This document shows, in pieces, positions 27,997 through 35,826 of a DNA stretch of 64,000 bases. The DNA comes from Paludibacteraceae bacterium (GTDB lineage Bacteria; Bacteroidota; Bacteroidia; Bacteroidales; Paludibacteraceae): positions 1-64,000 of the forward strand of contig JAKSLB010000001.1 of NCBI GenBank assembly GCA_024401435.1. Direction: 5' to 3'. The translations under genes and the position numbers were made by a program. The notes beneath the pieces are model-generated. The model was not told where the DNA came from. It made no database searches and was given only the letters and a program-made list of their open reading frames with translations. Positions within the stretch are counted from its first letter, which is position 1; each line of letters opens with the position of its first letter.

Positions 27997-29511
27997 ATGA
28001 AAAACATTAAAGCACTTTTAACAACTGTTATTTTAGGATTACCCGTATTAGCGGTAGCCGATCCACCATCAAATTTAGATGGTTGGGACCTAATATTTAG
28101 CGATGAATTCGAAGGAAATTCGTTAGACAAAAGCAAATGGAACCCCACTTACAATTGGGGACACACGCACAATCATCAAGCCTATTGTGTGGAAGAGAAC
28201 GTATTTGTCGAAAATGGACTATTAAGGATTAAAGGAGAAGCCAAGAGACACCCACAAGCGCCAGCTACGTGTTCTAACGGAGGCAACACCTACTCTCTTG
28301 ATTATACTTCAGGTGCCATTGACACACAAAACAAATTCAAAGTAAAATATGGCTATATAGAGGGTAGATTTAAGATGCCAAAGCAGCTCGGCACATGGCC
28401 TGCCTTTTGGACTTTGCAAGATGGCTGGCCACCAGAAATTGATATTTTTGAAGTACCACACGCCCGTACAGACCATCACTATTATCTTCATTATACCAAT
28501 ACCGACTGGTATGCAAGTCATGGTTCTGCATGGGACCATGAAGCCTCTTTTGGTGGTGTCCATAAAGGTCCCGACAAATCTGCAGATTTTCACAACTACG
28601 GATTAGCGTGGAGCGACGGAAACCTGAGTTTCTACTTTGACGACAAACTAGTTGCTAGTTACAATCGTCTTTCAGAAATCAGTCAGTTAAGTCCCCAATA
28701 CATCATCATCAACTTGGCCATTGGAGGTTGGGCGACCACCAATGGTAATCCAATTGAAGTAACAAGTAACAATCCCGCATACTTAGAATGTGACTGGGTT
28801 AGAGTCTGGCAACCCAAAGAATCCTCATTAAAAGGAGACAAAGTACGACTCTATTCCATGGATCAAAATCAATGCATGCAAGCCAAGGAGAATGATATTG
28901 TTTTAGGAGATTGCGACAGTAATGCCTCATTAGCCACTATTACCAGTTTGGGTAATGGAGCATACCGAATCAACTTCGGTGACAATGTAGTAGAAATACC
29001 TAACGAGTCTGCAGAAGATGGCAGAGCAGTAGGTCTTTGGGAATGGAATGGCAAGGCACACCAGCAATTATATTTACAAGCGCAAGACAAATTTTCAGAG
29101 AAGGTTGTCACCTTAAAGTTTGCACATAGCAATCTATATGTTCAAACCGCCAAAGGAGATGTCATTCAGACCTCACTTCCATCCAATGATGCTGCCTATT
29201 GGAGAATATTAGAAGAGGGAGAAGATCCCACGACAGATGTAGCAGAAGCGCGAAGAAACAATGCAAATCCATCCTCCATTTTCACCAACCAATCAGGATT
29301 AGAGATAACACCGAGCAGTCATTTTATTGAAAATGAAAAACTTAACATCTCAATCTACACATTAGAAGGACGTTGTCTAATCCAAAAGGAATTGGAGAAC
29401 CAATCTACCATTCAACTGAACGCAACACTTCCAATCGGTTCATACATTGTCACTATCACCGGAAGTGAATTTTTCGAAGCCACCAAAATTCAAATAACAG
29501 AGAAAAAGTAA
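27997..29511 (+). CDS. GH16 beta-glucanase with T9SS sorting domain
   Basis: A 504-residue secreted glycoside hydrolase family 16 enzyme (laminarinase/lichenase/agarase clan). It has a signal peptide at 1-21 (cut after AVA), then a catalytic jelly-roll (about 25-270) with E147-IDIF-E152 holding the nucleophile and acid/base. Residues 285-405 resemble a ricin-type beta-trefoil (RLYSMDQNQCMQA, LGDCDS). A C-terminal T9SS type A-like domain is at about 430-504 (LNISIYTLEGRCLIQKEL). It hydrolyses beta-1,3 or 1,3-1,4 glucans outside the cell. Its place inside a pigment cluster is unexpected. Confidence 0.9.
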   Translation: MKNIKALLTTVILGLPVLAVADPPSNLDGWDLIFSDEFEGNSLDKSKWNPTYNWGHTHNHQAYCVEENVFVENGLLRIKGEAKRHPQAPATCSNGGNTYSLDYTSGAIDTQNKFKVKYGYIEGRFKMPKQLGTWPAFWTLQDGWPPEIDIFEVPHARTDHHYYLHYTNTDWYASHGSAWDHEASFGGVHKGPDKSADFHNYGLAWSDGNLSFYFDDKLVASYNRLSEISQLSPQYIIINLAIGGWATTNGNPIEVTSNNPAYLECDWVRVWQPKESSLKGDKVRLYSMDQNQCMQAKENDIVLGDCDSNASLATITSLGNGAYRINFGDNVVEIPNESAEDGRAVGLWEWNGKAHQQLYLQAQDKFSEKVVTLKFAHSNLYVQTAKGDVIQTSLPSNDAAYWRILEEGEDPTTDVAEARRNNANPSSIFTNQSGLEITPSSHFIENEKLNISIYTLEGRCLIQKELENQSTIQLNATLPIGSYIVTITGSEFFEATKIQITEKK

Positions 29512-29539
29512 ATACGAGGAATGTGTTTCATATATCAAT

Positions 29540-29574
29540 GAAGGGACGATTGAAATTCGTCCCTTCTTCTTTTT
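29540..29574 (+). terminator. Terminator after the GH16 gene
   Basis: A 10-bp stem GAAGGGACGA / TCGTCCCTTC with a 7-nt loop and a T-rich tail (TTCTTTTT). Confidence 0.85.
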
Positions 29575-29619
29575 CCATGAATTCTTTACAATCGCAGATA
29601 GAGTTTTACAATAATATTA

Positions 29620-29627
29620 TATCTTTG
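29620..29627 (+). promoter_or_regulatory. -7 box upstream of the esterase gene
   Basis: TATCTTTG, an exact consensus -7 box, about 127 nt before the esterase ATG. It suggests that the genes from 29.7 kb are a transcription unit separate from the core cluster. Confidence 0.6.
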
Positions 29628-29754
29628 CATATTTAATTGCTTTAGGGAGTATCTATAAAAAGTGGCAAAATGAATTGTCGAAGCACATAAAACATAGATT
29701 AACCCATATTTACTAATCAATCGGGAATTGGAGAATTTCCATTTTAGAAAAAAA

Positions 29755-30630
29755 ATGCAAAGAATTAAACTAACTTTAACATTATTGTTTTTTACATTGG
29801 GAAGTATCATTATTGCCTCCCCAAAATATGAAGTGATTAAATTATGGGACAATCCCCAAACGAAAAAAGAGGTTCGTCCAGAACTTCGTATATTTCGTCC
29901 ACAAAGCAATATAAAAAAAAGCAAGACCTGCATACTAATCTGTCCTGGAGGAAGTTATCATCATTTAGGGCTTACCAATGAAGGATCAGAAGTGGCAGAA
30001 TATTTCAATCAATGGGGTGTAACTGCCATCGTATTACGATATCGTGTATCTATGAGGGGTAATCATCATCCAGCCATGATTGAAGATTTTCAGAGAGCAA
30101 TGCAGATTATCCATTCAAATGCAGAGAAATGGGGCATTGAGAATATCGGGGCCATTGGTTTTTCTGCAGGAGGCCATTTAGTAACCATGGGTGGAGCATT
30201 CTACAAAGACAATTATCTCAAGAAAAAAGGAATTGAGGTAAACGAAGAAATACTACGTCCAGCATTTGTCTGTCCTATTTATCCTGTTGTATCAATGCAA
30301 GATAGCATTGCTCATCAGAAATCGCGAGTCGACTTGCTCACTAAAGAATATACAAAAGCTGATTTGAATCATTTCTCAATGGAGCAACAGATCCCTAATG
30401 ATATGCCACCTGTCTTTTTATTAGCTTGTAAAGATGATGATGTGGTAGATTACCGGAACAGTGAAGTGCTACACAAGGCGTTAGACAATAAAAGTATTCC
30501 ATGTGAATATCACTTGATGAACGAAGGTGGGCACGGATTTGGTATGATTCGTACCAAAAGCGAAGAAACGAAAAATTGGGGAATTATTCTCAAAAACTGG
30601 TTAATTAAAAATAATTTTTTGAAATACTAG
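29755..30630 (+). CDS. Secreted alpha/beta hydrolase (acetylesterase-like)
   Basis: A 291-residue alpha/beta hydrolase with a signal peptide (MQRIKLTLTLLFFTLGSIIIA). It has an oxyanion block CPGGSYHHL, nucleophile Ser in GFSAGGH, acid Asp in ACKDDDVV and His in NEGGHGFG. It resembles acetyl-xylan esterase-type proteins of Bacteroidota polysaccharide loci. ATG 29755 is chosen because an earlier TTG adds nine residues in front of the signal. With the GH16 enzyme it may act on an acetylated or branched glucan; this is inferred. Confidence 0.85.
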   Translation: MQRIKLTLTLLFFTLGSIIIASPKYEVIKLWDNPQTKKEVRPELRIFRPQSNIKKSKTCILICPGGSYHHLGLTNEGSEVAEYFNQWGVTAIVLRYRVSMRGNHHPAMIEDFQRAMQIIHSNAEKWGIENIGAIGFSAGGHLVTMGGAFYKDNYLKKKGIEVNEEILRPAFVCPIYPVVSMQDSIAHQKSRVDLLTKEYTKADLNHFSMEQQIPNDMPPVFLLACKDDDVVDYRNSEVLHKALDNKSIPCEYHLMNEGGHGFGMIRTKSEETKNWGIILKNWLIKNNFLKY

Positions 30631-30650
30631 AAACAGAAACAATATAGACC

Positions 30651-31955
30651 ATGAACAAGTTCGAACCAGAAATTGAATTTCAGCCCAAAAATGTCATCAA
30701 GACATTTCAAGAAGGGAAAATGAAAGAAGCATTAACCTATTTAAAGGCTAAATCTCCTTTTTATCAAAAGATTTTTTCAGATAATCATATCGACATTGAG
30801 AAGATAAAGACATTAGAGGATCTTCGTCATATTCCGTTCACCACAAAAGAGGATTTACAAACACATAACAAAGAGTTCTTCTGTGTCGAACCTTCTGAAA
30901 TTCGTGATTACATCACAACTTCTGGTACGCTGAGCGATCCAACGACATTTGCCATGACTGAAAATGACTTGGTTCGTTTAGCCTATAACGAAGCCATCTC
31001 ATTCACTGGTGCAGGAGGACATCCAGGTGAAATATATCAGTTGATGACCACTATCGACAAACGATTTATGGCGGGATATGCCTATTGTTTAGGTATTCGT
31101 ATGATGGGGGGTGGTCTAATCCGTGTTGGAAATGGAATTCCAGAATTACAATGGGACACCATTCGACGAATCAAGCCAGATGCTATCATCTGCGTTCCAT
31201 CCTTTATACTTCGTATTATTCGATATGCAGAAGAACATGGAATTGACTATCGTAACTCTAGTATCAAAAAAGCCGTTTGCATTGGAGAGAACTTGAGAAA
31301 TGATGATTTCTCACTGAATCTATTAGGTAGCAAGATTAAAGAGAAATGGAATATTGATTTATATTCCACATATGCCTCAACAGAAATGAGCACCTCTTTC
31401 TGCGAATGTTCTGCGGGTATGGGAGGGCATCATCATCCAGAGCTAATTATATGCGAATTAATCGATGAAAACGGGAATCCTGTAGCAGAAGGAGAAAGCG
31501 GAGAACTTACCATCACAACTTTAGGTGTAGAAGGAATGCCACTTCTTCGATTCAAGACAGGAGATGTCGCACGTTTCCATTACGAGCCATGCAGTTGCGG
31601 ACGTACAACTATGCGTATCAGTCCGATCATTGGTAGGAAAAAACAAATGATCAAATTCAAGGGTACCACTCTATATCCAGCTTCCGTATTCGATGTTTTG
31701 GACAACGCCGATTATGTGGAGAACTACTACGTAGAAGTAACATCCAACGAAATCGGCATGGATCATCTTACCACTTACATTGGAGTGAAGGAACCTCACG
31801 AAGATTTAATTAAAGATTTAAAAGACAGATTCCGTGCAAAACTTCGCGTAGCTCCAGATGTTCAATTCAAACCTATTGATGAGATTCAAAAAATTGTTTT
31901 GCCGGAGATCAAACGCAAACCAACCAAATTCATCGACAACAGAAAAAAGGATTAA
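30651..31955 (+). CDS. AMP-dependent aryl-acid ligase, phenylacetate-CoA ligase family
   Basis: A 434-residue adenylate-forming enzyme of the PaaK type. It has the P-loop-like TTSGTLSDPTTFAMT, the adenine-binding YSTYASTEMS, the hinge aspartate region LRFKTGDVARF, and C-x-C-G (PCSCGRT) as in PaaK proteins. It would activate an aryl carboxylic acid as the polyene starter, matching the ApeH role in other clusters. It begins 20 nt after the esterase gene, away from the core synthase genes. Confidence 0.85.
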   Translation: MNKFEPEIEFQPKNVIKTFQEGKMKEALTYLKAKSPFYQKIFSDNHIDIEKIKTLEDLRHIPFTTKEDLQTHNKEFFCVEPSEIRDYITTSGTLSDPTTFAMTENDLVRLAYNEAISFTGAGGHPGEIYQLMTTIDKRFMAGYAYCLGIRMMGGGLIRVGNGIPELQWDTIRRIKPDAIICVPSFILRIIRYAEEHGIDYRNSSIKKAVCIGENLRNDDFSLNLLGSKIKEKWNIDLYSTYASTEMSTSFCECSAGMGGHHHPELIICELIDENGNPVAEGESGELTITTLGVEGMPLLRFKTGDVARFHYEPCSCGRTTMRISPIIGRKKQMIKFKGTTLYPASVFDVLDNADYVENYYVEVTSNEIGMDHLTTYIGVKEPHEDLIKDLKDRFRAKLRVAPDVQFKPIDEIQKIVLPEIKRKPTKFIDNRKKD

Positions 31956-31983
31956 CAATATACAAACGCAACCAACAGCAAAC

Positions 31984-33111
31984 ATGGAGAATACTTTTAA
32001 TTTTGAACAGACTCGTCCATATAATGATTCTGAAGTACCCGAAGCAATTCGATCGATTCTACACGACAACTTTTTCCCATTGGTCGTAAACTATCTACAG
32101 CCCAATGCAAACATGGAGGTTATCAAGGAACAATTATCTGCCATCAAGACAGTCAATGAATTTCAAGAGACCGTCATGCACAAAGCCATACGTTCTGTCG
32201 TCGAGAAGACATCCGAAGGTGTCACTTTTGAAGGGTTTCAGCACATAGATAACAAGAAACGACATATATTCATTGCCAATCATCGAGATATTGTATTAGA
32301 CGCTGCCATTTTAGACATATTACTTTCTGAGAATAACATTGACCCTTGTCAAATCACATTCGGAAGTAATTTAATGAAGGGAAACCTTGTCATCAATATA
32401 GGAAAGTTAAATAAGATGTTTCGAATTGTACGAGGCGGAAACATTCGTGATTTCTACAAGAACTCATTAGAAGTCTCTGCCTATATGCGTCATGTCATCA
32501 AAGACGAAGATGAATCCGTTTGGATTGCACAACGCAATGGGCGAACCAAAGACGGCAACGACAAAACAGAATTAGGAGTCTTAAAGATGTTCGCTTTAAG
32601 TAGTGACAAGAAATTTGTAGATAACTTAGACGAATTGAGTATTACTCCCATCTCAATTTCATACGAATACGAACCCTGTGATTTCCTCAAAACGGCAGAA
32701 TTGTACATATCCAGACTTCAAAAATACATAAAAGGAGAAAACGAAGATTTGAATAGCATCCTCACAGGAATCAAGCAATACAAAGGAAAGATTCATCTTG
32801 CAGTCAGCGAACCTATCACAAGAGAAGAGTTGATGCAATGTGATCTGAAAGAGAAGAATGATAAATACACTGAATTAGGAAGAATCATTGACGAACGTAT
32901 CAGGAAGTATCATAAAGTGTATAAAACAAACTATATAGCTTGGGATATTCTCAACCATTCCAATCAATATCAAAATCACTATTCGGAGAAAGAAAAATCC
33001 GATTTCATCGAATATATGAAAAATGGATTAACGAAATTAGAGATTGAGGCAGACTATTCCGAGTTGGAGCAGATTTTCCTACGATTATATGCTAATGGCG
33101 TGATTGAATAA
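31984..33111 (+). CDS. Glycerol-3-phosphate acyltransferase-like protein
   Basis: A 375-residue PlsB/PlsC-superfamily acyltransferase with an unusual motif NHRDIVLD (His, five residues, Asp, or read as HRD) and downstream FGSNLMKGN, FRIVRGGN and WIAQRNGRTKDG blocks typical of the superfamily. No signal or transmembrane segment is obvious. ATG 31984 is used because an earlier in-frame start (31858) would overlap the ligase gene by about 100 bp. It is likely to transfer an acyl or aryl-polyene chain to a glycerol-type lipid. Confidence 0.8.
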   Translation: MENTFNFEQTRPYNDSEVPEAIRSILHDNFFPLVVNYLQPNANMEVIKEQLSAIKTVNEFQETVMHKAIRSVVEKTSEGVTFEGFQHIDNKKRHIFIANHRDIVLDAAILDILLSENNIDPCQITFGSNLMKGNLVINIGKLNKMFRIVRGGNIRDFYKNSLEVSAYMRHVIKDEDESVWIAQRNGRTKDGNDKTELGVLKMFALSSDKKFVDNLDELSITPISISYEYEPCDFLKTAELYISRLQKYIKGENEDLNSILTGIKQYKGKIHLAVSEPITREELMQCDLKEKNDKYTELGRIIDERIRKYHKVYKTNYIAWDILNHSNQYQNHYSEKEKSDFIEYMKNGLTKLEIEADYSELEQIFLRLYANGVIE

Positions 33112-33115
33112 GGTT

Positions 33116-34177
33116 ATGAAAACAAAAATCACAATTATCGAATTACTTCGAATCTTTTTTTGTTTATTCATTGTGATGCATCACATCACAGTTACATCAC
33201 CTTTTCATATGCCATTGGGATGTGTTGCTGTTGAATTCTTTTTCATGATAATGGGCTATTTTGCCTATAAAACCATCATGGAGAAAAGGCAAGAGATCAA
33301 TGAGCCCATGAAATTTGCAAGTCATTACACAATATCAAAACTCCTACCCATCGCGCCATTTGCCATTGCAGGAACACTTTTATGCACAATAGTTTCCATC
33401 AGAAGAGGTGTTTATATTGATTGGCTTAACCTACTAACCTATGATATGACCGAATTTCTGCAAATACAACTACCACTCATAGCCGCACAAGACCCCTATT
33501 TAATGTTCACATACGGGAATCCACCTCTTTGGTTTTTGTCAGCCACCCTGGTAACACTTCCTATTGTCATCTATATTGCCATACGATATCACGATGTTTT
33601 TTCACATTATCTAACATGGATTCTACCCATTGCATTATTCGCCTTAATGATTCAACGTTTCAGATCACCATTTCCGTGGAGTGACTGCATATATTTCATT
33701 CCATCAGGTATCATAAGAGCATTATCGACCTTGATAATGGGTTGCTCATTATATTATGTCACAAACTTTATAAAGGGAAAATATCAAGCATTCACCCACA
33801 AAAAATTCATTGACACATTGAGCATCATCTTGTTCATTGCAACATTAGCTTTCATTGCGCTCACCAGTTATGGCAAAATTCCATGTTGTTCCGTCTTATT
33901 TGTTGGTTCTATTTATTTGTTATTAATCATTGCATTCTCTGGAATCGGGATTTTTCAACATCAATCCAATGGTATAATCACTAAATTAGGCAACTTAACG
34001 ATGCCTGTTTATTGTCTACACTATCCCGTACTTAAACTCATCACTTCCCTAAAAGGGAATAATAGCACAACAACTAACATTCTATTAATTATTATATTTT
34101 GCGTTCTCATCGCCCTTGCCTTCTATTGTCATCACAGATATAAGCAATTCAAACATGCGCAAGAGGCTTCCAAATAA
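33116..34177 (+). CDS. Acyltransferase 3 (OafA-like) membrane protein
   Basis: A 353-residue polytopic protein with about ten transmembrane helices and the acyltransferase-3 opening (IELLRIFFCLFIVMHHI, then GCVAVEFFFMIMGYFAYK). The family O-acetylates or acylates surface sugars from the cytoplasmic side of the inner membrane. ATG 33116 lies 4 nt after the previous stop. It is the last gene of the pigment region and may modify the head group or a glycan; this is inferred. Confidence 0.87.
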   Translation: MKTKITIIELLRIFFCLFIVMHHITVTSPFHMPLGCVAVEFFFMIMGYFAYKTIMEKRQEINEPMKFASHYTISKLLPIAPFAIAGTLLCTIVSIRRGVYIDWLNLLTYDMTEFLQIQLPLIAAQDPYLMFTYGNPPLWFLSATLVTLPIVIYIAIRYHDVFSHYLTWILPIALFALMIQRFRSPFPWSDCIYFIPSGIIRALSTLIMGCSLYYVTNFIKGKYQAFTHKKFIDTLSIILFIATLAFIALTSYGKIPCCSVLFVGSIYLLLIIAFSGIGIFQHQSNGIITKLGNLTMPVYCLHYPVLKLITSLKGNNSTTTNILLIIIFCVLIALAFYCHHRYKQFKHAQEASK

Positions 34178-34354
34178 CTCTAATACACAAGACATCAACG
34201 CATTAGGCATTATTTCATAAATATTTTCGTGACAGAAACGAGCAAGGGAATCATTCATGAACAAAGCATTATATGAGTGTATCTTCCTATTGTAATAATT
34301 TTAAAAGAAATGAATTTTTATGTTTTTTTAATACAAAATTCGTACGAAACAAAT

Positions 34355-34362
34355 TATCTTTG
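34355..34362 (+). promoter_or_regulatory. -7 box of the Ig/LRR lipoprotein gene
   Basis: TATCTTTG, an exact consensus, 72 nt before the ATG at 34435. The rest of 34178-34434 is AT-rich with nothing else recognised. Confidence 0.65.
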
Positions 34363-34434
34363 CATTTTACAACAGATGTGTCTGTGAATGCAATTATTTT
34401 ATATTTGATTTATAATTAATTTAATAATAACAAA

Positions 34435-35613
34435 ATGGATAGAAAAAGATTATTAGGAATGGCAGCTGCTGCGTTGATGGTGTTGCCAATGACATTAGTC
34501 TCTTGTAACAAGGATGACGATGATGACAATCAAGAGGTAAAAGTTGAAAAGGTAGAATTGAACATTCACGAGCAAGACATTTTTGTTGGTGAGAAGTTCA
34601 CATTAGAAGCAACAGTTCTTCCTAAAAATGCAAAGAACAAGAAAGTTACTTGGACATCAGGTGATGAAAAAATTGCTACTGTAGACAATGGTGAAGTAAA
34701 AGTTATTGCTGTAGGAACTACATATATTTATGTTAAGACATCTGAGGGTGGATTTAAAGATTCATGTAAAGTAATTGCAAGAGGAAACATCGAATTTGCT
34801 GACGCTAAATTCCTTGCTGCTTTAGTTGCTGACAAAAACATCAACACAGACGGAGATGATGGAATTTCTCGTCAAGAAGCAGCTGCAGCTGAATCAATAG
34901 ACATCAGTGCAAAAAACATTACTTCTATTGATGGAATTGAATACTTTACTAACTTGAAAGAATTAGATTGTAGTGAAAACAAATCTTTGGAATCAATTGA
35001 CTTATCAAAGTTAACTAATTTAACTAGCTTGATGTGTTCTTATACAGCTCTTACATCTCTTGACATCACTAAAAACACAGAGTTGACCTATGTAAATTGT
35101 GCCAATAACAAACTAGACACATTAGACATTCGCAAAAATAGTAAGTTAGAGACAATCTTATGTGGAAACCAAGCAGAAGAAATTAAATTGTTCCTTACTA
35201 TTGACCAATACAATGGTGTTTGGAATGAGAAGAAAGAGAAATCAGACAATAAAAACGTTGCTTTGGTTATGGATATTTTTGGCAACGCAGTATTTAACTC
35301 TGTAAAATTTGATGCTAATTTAAAAGATGGTGAATCTACGAAAATAGAATTAGACCAAAAGAAATTCAACTTCTTCTTATATGATTCTGAAAAAGATGCA
35401 AATCTATCTTTCATAGAATCCTCTTTGTTAAAACAATTAGTTTGGGAAAGTTCAGACGAAACTGTAGCTCTTCTTGAACCATCTGTTTCAGAAGAAAATG
35501 ATTACTACTATGTTCAAGTAAAAGTTTCGCTAAAATCTGTAGGAGAAACAGAGATTTCCGCTACAGATGGACAAGGAAACAAGATTTCATTCAAATTGAC
35601 TGTAACAGAGTAA
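34435..35613 (+). CDS. Surface lipoprotein with Big_2-like Ig domain and leucine-rich repeats
   Basis: A 392-residue lipoprotein (signal ending LVSC, then NKDDDDDN, a strong surface-export signal). A bacterial Ig-like Big_2 domain at about 36-115 (VFVGEKFTLEATVLPKNAKNKKVTWTS pattern, split here) is followed by a Ca-binding-like loop (NTDGDDGISRQEA) and three or four LRR units of the short LxxLDCSxN kind (about 160-250). A second Ig-like domain lies at the C-terminus. It is probably an adhesin or binding protein. It has its own promoter and terminator. Confidence 0.82.
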   Translation: MDRKRLLGMAAAALMVLPMTLVSCNKDDDDDNQEVKVEKVELNIHEQDIFVGEKFTLEATVLPKNAKNKKVTWTSGDEKIATVDNGEVKVIAVGTTYIYVKTSEGGFKDSCKVIARGNIEFADAKFLAALVADKNINTDGDDGISRQEAAAAESIDISAKNITSIDGIEYFTNLKELDCSENKSLESIDLSKLTNLTSLMCSYTALTSLDITKNTELTYVNCANNKLDTLDIRKNSKLETILCGNQAEEIKLFLTIDQYNGVWNEKKEKSDNKNVALVMDIFGNAVFNSVKFDANLKDGESTKIELDQKKFNFFLYDSEKDANLSFIESSLLKQLVWESSDETVALLEPSVSEENDYYYVQVKVSLKSVGETEISATDGQGNKISFKLTVTE

Positions 35614-35635
35614 TCTGGATATAAAGAGAAAAAGA

Positions 35636-35678
35636 GAATCCCAGTTAGGCAAAAAGCTTTCTGGGTTTCTTTTTTTTT
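35636..35678 (+). terminator. Terminator after the Ig/LRR lipoprotein
   Basis: Arms GAATCCCAG / CTGGGTTTC (one mismatch) with a 16-nt loop, followed by nine T residues. Confidence 0.8.
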
Positions 35679-35812
35679 AAGAGATCTCTATATATAGGTT
35701 CAAACTATTAATCGTTGTCAAACAATTCTCACTTTGGCACATTTTTTGTATTACACATAAATATTTTTAGTAATTATTTTTTTACACAAAACATGCAAAA
35801 CTTTTATCAAAC

Positions 35813-35822
35813 AAAAAAAAAA
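35813..35822 (+). repeat. A10 homopolymer between ATG 35793 and the cytolysin reading frame
   Basis: Ten consecutive A residues. The ATG at 35793 reads MQNFYQTKKKQFDIC, out of frame with the downstream gene. Removing one A would join it as MQNFYQTKKNNLTFAVLIL, an ideal lipoprotein signal peptide. Confidence 0.85.
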
Positions 35823-35826
35823 CAAT

